From NCBI GenBank assembly GCA_035235625.1, contig CP141148.1, positions 17,981,057 to 18,045,056 of the forward strand: a stretch of 64,000 nucleotides of DNA, read 5' to 3'. Under the pieces are notes generated by a model that searched no databases, was not told the DNA's origin, and was given only the letters and a program-made list of their open reading frames with translations. The DNA is from Saururus chinensis. Its lineage: Eukaryota; Streptophyta; Magnoliopsida; Piperales; Saururaceae. The position numbers were made by a program, and so were the translations under genes. Of the stretch, positions 37,382 to 52,186 are shown in pieces (position 1 is the stretch's first letter; every line of letters begins with the position of its first letter).

Positions 37382-40300
37382 AATACCCACCAACCAGCAT
37401 ATTGCTAGTTTCTAGCAATTTATGAGTTTGAAAAGAGAAATAATTAAAAAAGAAACAAGAAAATGTGCTACTATCATAAACCATCATGACTTCATTTAAC
37501 ACATGTAGGAAGTCATTAAACTCCTAACTTGCACTAGAGGATGAGTTGTATCTCGTGAGGGTCTGTAGTAAATATATCCTCAAAATTAAAAAACTTAAGG
37601 GTTAGTCTCTCAACTTGGGCTAAGTTTTACATCTTTAACATGTCACTTTCATAGACCATCATGACTTCATTTAGCATATGTAGCAAGTCGTTAAACCCCT
37701 AACTTGCATTAGTGGACTAGTTTTGTCTTGTGATGGTTTGTAGTGAATATATCCACAAAATTCAAAAACTTATGGGTTGCCTACCAAGTTGGTCTATATT
37801 CTACTTCTTCAACTAGACAAAACAAAGAAGAAAAGAAGGGAAAAAATTTTGAGTGACAATGTTTACAACTTAAGTTGAGGAAGCACAAAATAAGATAATA
37901 AAAGTAAAGCAAGACAAAAAAAACCCTTCACCCCTACTTAGAAAATATCAAACTTTACAATTAACTCTAATATACTTAAGATCTAGTTTTTATAGATTAG
38001 GTATTAAAAAATATTCATGGGAATCCAAACTATTAAATTTTTATGTAGAGGAACTTTTGAAACAATGTGTTATTGAGTCCATTTAAAATTTTGACAAGAT
38101 AATTAAAGTCTAGGACTCCTAAAATAGTATGTTCTTCTACTCACCAAGAGATATTTAGATAGCTAAATAACTAATTAAAATTTTAGTAACTTGTCTAAGG
38201 TAACAAGTGGTTTAGAAGTTCACTTTAATACCTCATGGGTTTATCTGTGATATTCCATCTTGCTCGCATTGTTACAATGATGGCTTTGCCCTATCTTAGA
38301 AAGTGAATCATTATTTAGAAACCTTATTTTTTTAGATGATCTCCATTAAAAAAAATTGTGACTCCCTTTTTTTGCTAAGCATCCATTTTCAAAGTGCTCG
38401 GTCTAATTCACCACTTTATTTCCATAATGATAATAATCTACTTATTTTTTTCTTCTTTCAAAACCAACCAAGTAATTAAGGAGATCAAAATTCACTAAAC
38501 TTGGTGTCTTTTAACATTGTGGGTGAGTATTGGAGCAACAACCACTTAATTTAACTTCAAATCTAAAATTAAAGTCAATTGTGAGTGAAAATTTTAAAAT
38601 CAACATCAATTTCAATTATCCTCTTTATGAAAGTTAATAGAAATAACTCATCACAAAAGGAAAGCTTGTTAAAAATAACCAAGTACCATAATTATCCAGA
38701 GATCAAAGGAAAGAAGAAGAATACCAAGAAAGAATAAAAGTTATCACAATCAATACTATTAACATAAATGATCAAAACTCACTCCCCAACCCATATGAAA
38801 CATTGTCCTCAATGTTTAAAAAGAGTTTATTTGATTTTTTTAATTGGGAAAGAAAATAATCATGAAAAGATCAACCGTCATAAATAGGATCTTCAAGAGT
38901 TGTGAACTCAACTTCTGGGACAAAAGTTCTAAAAATGGTTTCAAACCTTGTCCATTGACCTTAAAATAATTACCATTGTTTGGATTTTAATTTTTAATAG
39001 TCCCATAAAGATACACAATTTTTCCTATAAAGGACCTATCCAACAGGATCTCAATTTTAATGGAAAAAGATTGAGCCTATAATTATACAAAAGAACTTTT
39101 TGAGATGATTCAAAAGTATGATGAAGTATGTTCGTATTGTGAAGTGCTTTCATTCTTTCCTTATACATTCAAGCACTCTCATAAACATCATGTCAAATCT
39201 CATCAAATTTATTTTTCTCTAATTTTCTATGCAACTAGCCTTATCAAGATTGATTGTGATAGTCTTAATTGCCTAATAGGTACTATGTTCTAGCTCCACA
39301 AGTAAGTGACAAGCCTTTCCAAAAATTAATATTTATGAGAACATTCCAAGTGGGGTTTTAAAAGCAATACGATAAACCCAAAGAGCATCGGTTAGTCTTA
39401 ATGACCAATCCTTACTATTTGGATTCTTTGTATTTTGTAAAATAATTTTATTTCCTAATTAAAATTTTATACTTGTTCGCTTGTCTGTAGGTGATATAGT
39501 GTAACAATTTTATGTGTGATTCCATAATTTTCATCAAAGCCTCAAAGGACCTATTACAAAAGTGCTTACCTTGAGCACTTATAATGACTCGAGGTGTCCA
39601 AAATATTTTCTTTTAGAAATTTCACAACTTTTTAATTATTTATATTGCGTAGAATAGCCTCAATCTATTTACACATAATCAACAACTACTAAGATATAAA
39701 GATAGCCAAAGAGAGAGGAAAAGATCTCATAAAATCAATGACCCAACAATCAAAATTTTCAACAACCAAAATTGGGTTAAGAGGTATCATATTCCTATGG
39801 GATATGGCTCCTAACTTTTGACAACATTTATATTCTTTACAAAATTCATGAGTGTCTTTAAAGAGAGTTGGCCAATAAAAACTATATTGTAAAATCTTGG
39901 AAGTAGTCTTTTTAGCAGAAAATGACCACCACATGCTTAAGAATGGAAGGAGATAACATTTGTATACTTAGAATCAGACACACATCTCATAATTATTTTA
40001 TACTTACACTATTTAAACAAATAAAGACCATCCAAAAAAAGTTGTTTACCTCTGTGAAGAATTTGTTTCTATCCTATTGAGTCCAATGATTGGGAGTTTT
40101 ACCATCACAAGATAGTTGACAATGTTAGCATATCATGGAATATGAGAGATGCTAAACAACTGTTCATAAGGTAAAGAGTCCTTTATTGGTAGCGGTTCTA
40201 GAGATTCAAAAAAGTCTAATTTAGACAAGTGATCAATGACCACATTCTCTATTCCTTTCTTCTCTTTGGTAGTAAGATCAAAATTTTGAAGTAGGAGGAT

Positions 40301-42250
40301 CAACCTGAGCAATCTAGGTTTTGCATCCTTCTTGCTTATAAGGTATTTGAGAGCTGCCTTTTCAATAAAAATAATACTTTGGGAACCAATCAAAGATGAC
40401 CTAAATTTGTCAACTGCAAACACTACAGCAAGAAGATCCTTTTTAGCAGGTGAGTAGTTTATTTAATAATATTTAAATTCCTACTTGCATAATGAATAAC
40501 ACAAGGTTTTTGATCTTTTCGTTGACCAAGAACAACCCGATAACATAATCACTAGCATTACACATAATTGTAAAACAAAAATTCCAATAAAGTGGTTGCA
40601 TAATAGGATCATAAATGATCATATTCTTTACCTTTGTAACCATTTGTTCATATGTTTCACTCCAATCAAAGGAGTTGTCCTTTGATAGAAGGTTGCATAA
40701 TGGTCTAGATATAGTAATAAAATTTTAATGAACTTTCTATAAAATCCTACATGGCCCAAAAATAATCTAACATCTTTAATTATTTTTGGGCTAGGCAAAT
40801 TGGCTATCAATTCATTTTTTTCCATGTCTACTTGAATTCCCTGCATATAGACATAATATAACCAAGTACAATTTCCCTTAGTGACAATAATATAGAAAAT
40901 TTTCAATTTAAAACAAGGTTTTTCTCCTCACATGTAACCAATTTTTTTTTCAAATTATTAAGACAATCATCAAAAGAATCTCCAAAGACAGAAAAATCAT
41001 CCATGAAAGCTTCAAGAAGCCACTTCACCATGTCACTAAATATATTCATCATACATCTTTGAAATGTGGTAGGATCATTGCACAATCCAAACAACATCCA
41101 TCTATAAGTAAAGGCATCAAATAGACATGTAAAAGTTGTCTTGTCTTTTCTATATCATCAAGTGCAATCTCAATATGGTTTTACCCAAAATAATAATCAA
41201 GGAAATAATAAAATTGATGACCATAAAATTGATGACTAGCCATTCTTTCTAAGATAAGTCCATGAAAGGTAAGGGGAAATGGTCTTTCCTAGTGACAGAG
41301 TTGTGTTTCCTATAGTCAATGCACATGCACCAACCAGTGGTGACTCTAGTTGGGATCAAGTCATCTTTTTTATTTTTTTACAACTATTTCACCATATTTC
41401 ATAGGCAATACTTCAATTAGACTCACCCACTTACTATAAGAAATAGGGTATATGATCCCCACATCTACCAATTTTAGGACCTTTGCTCTCACAACCACTT
41501 TTATATTATAGTTCAACCTATGTTGCATTTGTCTGGAGGGTTTAACATTATCTTCTAAAAAGATCCTATGAATACAAACTAATGGTCTAAATCCCTTAAC
41601 ATCATCTTTGGTCTAACCAATTGCACTTTTATGCTCTCTAAGGACACGAAACAACTTTTGATCTTGTGTGTGGTCAAATTGTGGGGAAACAACTACAATG
41701 TATATCTCTCCTTCACTCAAACATGCATATTTAATATTAGTAGGAAGGGGTTTTAACTCAAGTTTGGGTGTTTGGACACATGAATGGAGGGAAGTACTAT
41801 TGGGAGAGGTAGTTTCCTCAAAGCATGTCGTCCATTTGCCAGGTCTAACATTTGGGTAGACTCTAATAAAGAATTTATATCATTAATCACATATTCATCA
41901 TCAAAATTAAAATAATGAAGACAGGTGTCAAGAGGATACAAGAATGAAGAAGTAAGAAAGTTGTCATGCACAAGACTTTCAATTATATTCACATCATAGA
42001 TATTATTATCATCTCTTGGTTGCCTACAAATATTAAAAATATTAAATTCTAAAGTCATATTTCCAAAAGAAATCTTCATAGTGTCATTCATACAATTAAC
42101 AAGAGCATCAAAGGTAGCAACAAATGGGCGGCCTATTATGACAATATTTTTGTACAAGTATTTAAAACTAGTTGTAGGTCCAAAACAAAAAAATCAATAG
42201 GAAAGTAAAAAATTTTCACTTATACTAGTATATCCTAAACAATTCCTATT
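35097..42250 (-). mobile_element. Athila-like Ty3/Gypsy element D, 5'-truncated (fossil)
   Basis: On the minus strand, protease-like text begins near 42250 (VLVQ... then IGRPFVATFDALVN near 42130), followed by reverse transcriptase (about 41350-40630), RNase H (about 40600-40130), integrase (about 39935-39400) and an untranslated part, then LTR sequence from 37381 down to about 35097. There is no gag, primer site or 5' LTR. The coding part has many breaks. Order and wording match element C, so this is the same clade in opposite orientation. Confidence 0.85.
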
Positions 42251-44574
42251 AGTGTTTTAATGGTGTAGTGGTCTTATTGGTATCATTGTAAATAAAGTTC
42301 TATCAATTATTATCAAGGATATAATCTTACTATTAATTTTCATTGCCAATATCATAAGTAGAATGTAAGTTCAATAATTGTTGCATCATTTTATTTGAAT
42401 GGTTGTTTTATAATAATAAAATATGGTGAGGAAGTGAAGTTATCTTGTAAACCAAATATATGAATTGTTAAAATCGATGGAAAAAAAACAAGAATAGAGC
42501 ACTATCTAAGTTATTCAATATTACACTTGATTTGAATAGTTTTTTTATCTCTTGTATTATTTTTTAGAACTTTTAGGTATAGCTATGATTGATTATCATT
42601 CTTTTTGTTTAGTTTATGTATAATACATTATGTTTTCATAAACTTGGACTTGTACTTATTATGTGTGTCTCAACCATATAACGGAAAAAAATATAGTAAT
42701 GCAATTAACTTTTCCTTCAATTAAACTATATATAATGTTATTAATGAATATCCTAAACTAAATCTTATATCTCCATATATAGTGCCACCTTTCACTAGGA
42801 AAATAAACCTATATATAAATAGCCATATGAAAAAAGTCATAGTGTTCTTTCAATAATTTTTTTTTCGCTTTCGACCAAGAACAATTATTTTGTTTTGATT
42901 TGCAAAAACAAAATCCTTCAATGTCAACACATTTTTACGACAACAAATATATTGTCCACTTGTTGTGCTCATGCCTCCATCCATTGTGCTTAATATGATT
43001 CATATATACAATGAATCTATTGAAGATGTGACCATTCCAAATATAGAAATATGATAGGCATATATTTATAAAAAGGTTGGTATGGTTAATGTAAAATAGA
43101 GAAGATCATGTGTACAACATATACTGCATCTTCCTAGGATCAAACACAAAATATACAATTCTTGCCCTAAACAATTTTGGCTAGTGATTTTATTATTCAT
43201 TATTATGAATTAAATTATGCACACATCACATTTAGTTTTTCGTCCAATAAGCATTTATTAAAGTATTTCAACTTTTAATTTTTAATGTGATAAAATAAAT
43301 TGTATAAATGCATTTAAGTGGAGTTATATACAATAAGCATATCAAATTGAATCGTCCACTTAAATCTAATCATAATATTTCGTATATGTTTGGGCATTCA
43401 TATTTAATTACACATGATTTGTGTTGAATATATGATTGTGTCATTGTGATGTAAGTAATATTTAATATTAGTAATTATATAATTTATCAAAAAACAACAA
43501 TATGTGGTTACATTATTGTGAAAAAGTATACCAAAAAAATGGCAAGTCTCACAAAAAACATTTAACAAAAACAAAGAGATAAAAGAAGGACATACAAATA
43601 AAACTAAAGAAGAACAATAAACTACAAACTAAACACATAGTGTTCATCACAAAATCTACCATAACGCAAACCAATTTCCATAAATAACCTAACCAACATG
43701 ATCAAACACAAATAACTGACATATGTAATGAACAATTATACATGTGACCACTTGAACTTCTTCATTTATCGAATAGTAACATATTAATGATAAAACATAT
43801 GGTTATTTCACGCAATGGTTTACATATATCAAATTGTAGAAAGTTTGATTCCACTTCATTGAGTATAGAATCTATGTGAACCAACACCTAGATCAGAAGC
43901 TTTTGGAAATGGTTCTAAATGTATTTAAACTTGTATGTTTGTACAATTCATCAGTGCACTGTACCAATTAAATTGTCTACAATTAGACTTTAACAAATTG
44001 TCTAAATTAAGTCATTTTTACATACTTAATAGATTACCTGGGAAAAGGAAAAGATAGAGAGGAGCTAGAAGGACGATGCCAAGAGTGGTTGTCTGACAAT
44101 GCATGTTATTATTTGTGTTTTTTATCATAATTCATCCCATCATGTATTCTAAATGCTCATTCTCCTCTACCCCCCAAGACCTTGTAGGATCAGGGCGTGC
44201 AGCAAGGACAATGGAGTCCTACTGATCTTGGTTGTGCCAACAGATAATTATTTAGACATCTTGCCTATTACATAAATTATTAAAAAAATATCCTTAATTG
44301 TGCTAATGTGAGCCTTGGGGTGATTTGCCATTATTCTTTTGGTTACAGGGTATGACAAAATTGAACCTGAAGAGCCTCTCGTAGACTTTTTACGTGGTGA
44401 TGCCCTTTGTGCATTAAATGGCTCTTGCCAAAGGGCCTTTCCACATTTTATGGCTTTCCCATCCGAAAAAGCCCCATCCAAAACACCCCTAAGTGACCAA
44501 GTAACCTCATAATTTGAATGTAACTAGCTTTTGTTAGTGGGTTGGTTAATATAAATGATTTCCTGATATTATGT
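42251..44574. other. AT-rich spacer between the repeat nest and the ABCG gene
   Basis: No gene is supported. A minus-strand frame of 77 codons lies at 44248-44481 in a slightly more GC-rich patch, but no family was recognised and it is probably chance or an old repeat scrap. The side near 44574 should contain the poly(A) site of the transporter gene. Confidence 0.4.
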
Positions 44575-44853
44575 TCAATTGTTTATATACACATGGAAAC
44601 AAACTCGAAATAAACTACATATGTATCTCGTATCCATCTGTATATTAGAATGAACAAATTCATGCCTTTCATGATAAGGAAATAAGACGTATATATGTTC
44701 AAATGGTTTATGCTCCCCTTCATCCATAATGTTCATTCCAAAACTGTAAATGTTATTCCCGGGCTCCAGGCTCTTAGGCAGGGTGGAGACATATCTTTTC
44801 ATGTAGTTCTGATAGTTGTCGTTCTCAAATGAGTGAGACCTATCTTGTTCTTA
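44575..44853 (-). other. Probable 3' UTR of the ABCG22-like gene
   Basis: This follows the TGA at 44854-44856. A small frame lies here but has no recognisable family. No clear AATAAA could be fixed, so the end is a guess. Confidence 0.35.
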
Positions 44854-47800
44854 TCATTGGATCTTCGTCCTTCTTAAGGAAATGTATGCCAAAAGCCGGT
44901 AAACGAAGATCATGGCAATCAAAGCACCAATCTCTATCATGCCATTATCCAGATGAATGTTTTGAATGATAGACGGGGGGACTCGGTGGTACTGCACCTT
45001 GAGGAGAAGCCTATAGGTGTGGTAGTTGAAGGACACATACCGGATCCATGATATAAATACTGGAACTCTCTGCAAAAGGAAGGCAAAAAAAAAATCTTAA
45101 TGTTTGGCTAATGCATCTGGTTCACTAAAGAGAAAAAGTAAGAAGAAATTGAAATTCATTGTCTGGCTAATGTGGTATAGAAGAAAAGATTTGAACTATT
45201 TGTTTAGTTTTGCATCAAGTTACAGTTAGGTGACAGATAGCTCAAGCATTCCTGTGAGGAATATGCACTTGCTCACTGGATCAATAGCTTATGGAAAGAA
45301 GAATTTAGCTTACCAACCTAAAATAATGAGACAAAAGGTAATACTCCTCCATCCTATATTAATAGCTACATTTGGAAACATAAGCTTACAATACTCTTTT
45401 CTAAGTACTCAACTACTTAGATTTATCAAAATGGAGCTATTAACGTGAACAAATTTTTTTGCTACATGGAGCTATTAATTTAGAACTGATGGAGTGCTTG
45501 TTAAAGTTTGGTATTTATACTTGATCTATTGAAAGTTATTCGCTGGTCATAGAAATAATTAACATGACATGACTAGGTTATATGAGAAAAATAGTGTTTT
45601 AATTTTCAAAAATTAATATTGGAAAAGCAAATTGGAGAAAAGAAGGCATTGACTCAATATGGCCTTGAAGCTAACCTTAACAAAGAATCCACCAGCCAAC
45701 ATGAAAGCCATGACTGTTACCGAAGCCAAAGTTGTTGCTTTCTTTACATCCATGAGACTAGCACCAATAGCAAGTCCAAGGCCCTGCAATTATTTTTGTT
45801 AGTCTTCTAGGCAAAAAGCTAATTTAATTACATTCATCCCTTGTATAGTTCAGATGAAAGTTGTACCTGTGCAGCAACAATACTGAGGAACACAACTAAT
45901 ATCGTCAAGAAGAATGGGACAACACCCTTATTCAAGTTCGCCATGAAGTAGACAATGACAAGAAAAATTACTGGTAGCACAAGATCTAGTGGCAAATCAC
46001 TCGTTGTCCTTGCCATAAAATAAGCACTTAGCCTGTACATATCGGCTGCTCTTTCTTTGTTTAGCATGGCTCTCTCTTGTGGAAAAGTGAAAATTGCAGT
46101 GAATACGGGGAAAAAGCACCAAAAGACAGCAATGAAGAATAATAACCCTGTCTGCAGTGGAGAAAAGTTAGACCAAGTTCAGAGCTGAAAATAAGTTTAT
46201 GCTCTCATACTAATGTGATATATAGCACAACATAATCCATCACCTGATTTAGTAGATGATTTTGTTTTTCTTGCCCAATTATCTGATTGACATTTAAAGT
46301 ATTTGAATACTCTGATTGGCTTTTAGATGCAGATCTTTAGTTGAATAGTTCACTAAATATAAATTATGTCGTGTGCTAGATACCTGATCTTGGAGGCCTC
46401 TATATGTGGAACTATCTGAATGCCACCAAAGTAATCCCAAGATAAGTGCAGTAGCCAGAACTTGAGTAATTCGCATCCAGCTCAGGTACTCATGCTGCCT
46501 TTCTTTTAGCCCTCTCCAGAAAAGAATGGAATATTGTTCCAGCCAACTTGCTCCCCATTCTCTCTTTGATGATGAAACTTTTGACTTTATATCTTCATCT
46601 ACAGGAATTGGAACTTGCAGCTTCTTCTTCTCTTTCTCGGCAACTTTTGTCTCATACGCCTCTACTAGATACTGTTTTATTCAGAAAGCATTCAAATTTG
46701 AAATTTTGGTCCCATTTTTTGACAAAATAAAGTTATGAAGGAAATACAAATTAATGATGAGACATGGACCTATGTTTGAATATTTGTAAAAATGGCCTTC
46801 TCGATATCAAAATTTTGAAAGAGATAAGATCAAATTATTTGTGGTTAGATAAGATATGAATTTTGACCAAAAGCAAACATTGAAGACGATATTTCTCTGA
46901 AATAGCAGGATAGTTGGTCCTTGTTAAACAGAGAAAAGTTCAACAGCTACAGGGAATTACCAATTATTACTTAATTCGCTATAATGCTTGCATGCATTTC
47001 AATTTCACATACATGTGAAGACTTAGGATTTGATCAATTAACATTACATTAATAGTTAATCATTAGATTAGAAAATAAATAAATAAACACTGTCTTCAAT
47101 AACTCTTGCTTTCGCTCATAATATTTCTTCTATTTTTTTGACATGGAAACTGCTACAAAATGACAGCTTGGTTTCTAAGGAAATTGATAAAGAACTTCCA
47201 ATACAAAACTTACCTCATGGACATCTATTGGAGATGGTTTACCATTTCTCGATTCAGTTTTTATGTTTTCCATCTGAACCCTGTCCTCCAATTCTGATGG
47301 AATTGAAACATCATTTACGTTTCCATTAGCCAGATCAATCAAGAACTCGGCTGGATTCATGGCAATTAGAGGAATGCAACCGATTCAGCAAAATAAACTG
47401 TGGCTTCGGATGCCTTTCCATAGAAAAGCAAACTTCCTTTGCCAAGAACGATCAACTTATCAAATTTGTGAAATAGTCTGCTAGAGGGCTGATGAATTGT
47501 GGTCACCACTGTTTTCCCAACCTATAACAAGACTCAGAACTTAGTAAGGATGAAAAGGAATTTTATATAGTCATTGAAATGTAATACAGTATTTTTTATG
47601 CATTACAGAGATAATGTTTAGGTACAAGAACAAGGTCTCCACCTCTTTAATTACCTTGTAGCTCATGTTATTGTTTATCTACTTCTGAGATTGACATATT
47701 TTCTCACAATGGAAAACATTTTTGCCTCACACTACCTGGTATTCATCAACAATATTAATCATATTTACACAATCGTACCTAATTAATGTTTTTTACATGA

Positions 47801-50800
47801 AACTTTATCATTGGATGCTCTCTCTCTCTCTCTCTCTAACACACACACATACATGCTCCCGAACAGACATGTTAAACGCCACATTAGTGCCTCTACTGGA
47901 TTATTTATTTCTTCCCCTCTAAGCACTAGGAAGGTTACATTTAATGCAGAAATGGCTCCTTTTTTAATATTTGAGAATTAACTCAATCAATGACAATTTA
48001 AATAGTTTATAAGTTAAATTAACTCTTCTTATTCATCATTAAATGATTGAATTGGGAACAACATCAATAGAAAAACACTAGCATAAATAGTTAAGATGAA
48101 TTCTAGATCATTCTACAATGCAACCATAGGTAGACAAGTACAAGCAGAATATAGTGGATGTATACCTCTGCAAAGTCATGCAAAGTTTGAACAATCTTCA
48201 ACGCTGTTGTTGAGTCCAATCCAGAAGTAGGTTCATCCAAGAACAGTAGAGAAGGATTGATTATAATCTCATTGCCAATGCACACTCTTTTCCTCTCCCC
48301 ACCAGAAACACCTCGAACAAATGATCCTCCGATCATTGTATCTTGACACCTACAATTCACAAAATATGACCGGACAACAAATAGTACAATTTAGTAGTTC
48401 TATTATTGGTCATAACGTTTTGTTTACCTTTCCAATCCAAGCTCACATATGACTTCCATTGCTCTTTCTTCCTTCTGTTGTTTTGTCATGGTATTGGGCA
48501 ATCGAAGAAGGGCTGAGTAGGTCAATGTCTCTTTCACAGTGAGATGTGGAAACAAGACATCATCCTGAGTGACAAATCCGATCCTGCAAAAGGTCATGGA
48601 GAGCTACTATCATTAGAACACAATTACCATCTCTTACCAAATTGGTGCGTCTTCATGTAACTACTTAATTATTTTGGATTATTTGAGTTCATTCAAGTTA
48701 GAAATTGGAGATTTTTGTTTTGTATCCACAAAAAAATTGGTTATTTTGCTGTCTAACTCGGTATCACTACCACCAATCTTATACATGTTGATCTTATCTA
48801 AGAATATATAACTCATATAATTAGAAATAGTTTACAAATATTTTCTTCATTTTTTATTTATATTAATCATCTCTTCACTTTTAATGTTGTTGGAAAATTT
48901 CATCTGCCACACATTGTCTCAATTTACTATTTCATATTCATTAAAACTGCAAATATATACTCAATGCAGGAATGATTCCTTCAAGTTGGTCCCACAATTG
49001 TCCCTCTTAAGGGGAGAAAAAATTTACCATTATTATGTTGTAGTTTTAGTGAAGTATTGTAGTTGAGTTAAAAAAAATTATTGGAGAGAAGAGTTGTTAG
49101 ATTAGAGGTAATGCAATCTACACCACCTGATTTACATATAAATAAACTACCCTCTCCGTGCAGATGTGCAACCTAAGTAACAAAATTGCATTATGATGAG
49201 GCCACTTATCTTTTGAAGCCAAAAAATAAGTTATTGGACAATTAAATAGCCAATGCCAAGACATTATGAAAAAAGGTCATGAACACATTACCTGCGTTTC
49301 AATGCTTTTGAATAAGGTTCGTCGTTGTAGGTTATTGTTCTACTTACTGCTGGATTAGACAACCTTCCACTGAGCAGACTGAGTAGGGTAGTTTTTCCAC
49401 AGCCTGAAGGACCCATCAGAGCAAGAACTTCTCCTGGACTGGCCGAGCCAGTGATTCCATTCAAAATGTCCTTTTCTATGCTTGTTCTGACACCCTTGAC
49501 GACCACTTTGTATCTCAAGTCTGTAAACTGCAGTACTTTTAGAAATAAGCAAGACAAACACACAGGTAAAGAACAGATGTAATACTAGTAGACATGGCAC
49601 CCCGAAAACAAATGAAGAGTTTTTCCTGCTCTTTACAGACAATGAGTTCAGCTTAAGTTTTGCATGGGAGCAGTTCATCCATGAGATTGATAGTGCACAC
49701 GCTAGCGTATATTAGCGTAAGTGATACTAATGCTAACGTGAGCTAGCATGTATACTATCCATTAAAAATATCAATGGCTCTTGATGCATATAGTTTATGC
49801 TCGGCTTATTGTCAATATCAATGGCTCTTAATGTATATAGTTTATGCTAGGCTTATTGTCACTAGGGAGCAAAAAAATAGTCTTCTGATAACTACTATGT
49901 GGAAAACATTTTTTATGTTTCCTACTTACCATAAGCTAGAGTGTAAAGAATATATGTGAAGCGTTCATTTTCGAGATCAACGGCGCACATGCTAGCACAT
50001 ATTAGCATAAGTGGTATTTATACTAGTGTATGCGCCATCAATCTCGAAAATGAATGCTTTATGTGTATTCCTTATGCTTGGCTCATTAAAATGCTTCCTT
50101 ACTCTGTGATGTGAACAGTTAAGATGTGGTAGTTCTGTATCACAGGACATTAAGTAGTGGCAGTTTAAAAGTAGACTACGAGTTAAAGTTGAGTTTGATC
50201 ATCTAATTGTTCCTTCTAAACTTAGCTTCTGTAGTATCTAGCATGAATGACATTTTAATGGTTTGGTTGATGAGTAGACTTTTTAAAATGAGTCTAGAAC
50301 CTAACTAGAAGAGGAACTCTTAAAGCATCGTTTCCGAGGCTATGCTGCGAGGTTTGTTGGATGAAGAAAAGTGAACCTCACATGACTCACTTTTCGCTCT
50401 CAATGAAAATGTTGGAAGGGTTTTGTCGCATAAATTCATTGGACAATTATCAATTCCCTTGGGATATAATCCTTGAAGGTGCAGGGTCGAAAGCAACACC
50501 TTTGCCAAACATTTTGTTGATCATACATTTGCACAAAAGGTTTTCTAAAAATATAGGAGGAAATGGCGTCTTTTCCAAGAACCTCTATTTTTTGTGGCAC
50601 TTAAAGAACATTCTTTGAATATGATTGGAGTTCTTCTTCTAAGAATCATGAGTGATTGAGGATGTTTCATGTGGAAGGTACAAGCGCTTTTAACAACTTG
50701 TGGAAATAATTTTTGGCATCATAAGGACACAAATGGCTGAATCTCGAAATGGAAAAATGATGCACAGGCCCAAACGGTTCAGCATCTTCATAGTAGACAT

Positions 50801-52133
50801 TTAGTGGATAATGATGGGAGCATTAGTCGAGGTTTTAATTTAAGGTGAGTCCGACTAAGTTTCAGTATTAGTCTGAGCTAGCTTGTTCCTCTTGTGTTCA
50901 TTTAATACATTAAAGCTTAGTGTTTTAAAAATGAAAACTTTCTTCGTTTACAGACTAATATGCAAATTATTCTTTTAAAATTGGATTGGTCGGACCAGAA
51001 ACCCTCGGACCCAATCGACTTTTCAAGACCAATCCCCATCCATCAATATCTCTTTCTATATTTAAGGTCCCGTTAGCATGTTGGGTAAAAGTAGAATAAA
51101 AAAGTTTGCCCCCATGATCCAGCAGTTCTGAAGCACCCACGCAAAAAAGGATTCTACCCACCAGCCACCAGATCATGATCCAGAAGCTCTACTTTTTCGG
51201 GACACTCGGCACATGTAGACCATGAGATCTTGATCCATTGGCTATAGGGCAGTAGGAGAGCATAAAAGGATTTTGCTGCCTAATTATTGAATCATGATTT
51301 GGTGGCTTAGAATCATCTAGGCCTATTTATAAGAGCTTGGACTCACGTGTCAATGCATGAACCTAGGTTCTTAGGGATCCGATGACTCACATTACTCAAG
51401 GCCATTTATTCCTTTCGTATCGTGAGCACAGGCTCTTGCAGGGTCCTTTGTGTAAAATCACCATCATAAGTGGGTGTGAGAACTAGGAGAATGGGTAATA
51501 AATCATAAGGGAAGGCTCCACGTGAATTTTTGGTTAATTTTGATAAGTGAAACTCACTCATTAAAGCTTGTCAAATTTTTAACTCTAAATCAAAATTGAT
51601 GAGGTTAGATGATCAAGTTAAATATATTAAAATGACACTAAATTTGGTTGACCTAGATCGTCAAAGTGGATCTTTAAATCTCAATTATTCTTACTCCTTT
51701 TTGTGACCTTCATGATTTGAACTTAAAAACTACAATCTCAATTGTTGATTATAGGATAAATTGAATGTTGTAATAAAGGGCACTAACAAATCCAAATGTG
51801 ATCAAATTTTCTTGACCCTTATTTTTTATAGTGTTTTTTTAAGCCTCTACAAATATTGGTAAAACTCATATCTAAAACATTAAGCTTACTAAAGCTTGCG
51901 TGAAGATGTTCTTATACTAATTTTTTCCCACATACATATAGGGAAAAAGTAATGTAAGGTCAATCACGCGCAAGTAGAGGTGGCAAAGGGTGGGGTAGCC
52001 ATTTACTTATAATCAAGCCAAGCCAATTCACAATTAGGCTTAGGCCTAGGCCGAGTTAGACATTGAATTGAGGCCCTTAGCTAGGGCCTACTAAGTCGAA
52101 CCGAGGTCCTGGCCATGCTTCTAGATTCATGTA

Positions 52134-52186
<53 letters not shown>

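Noticed and set aside
44248-44481. 77-codon minus-strand frame
   Set aside because: No recognised family, no splice or leader context, and it sits in spacer DNA; too weak to call a gene.
44575-44802. 75-codon minus-strand frame after the ABCG stop codon
   Set aside because: It has no similarity to the end of ABCG proteins, which finish at the preceding exon; it most likely lies in the 3' UTR.
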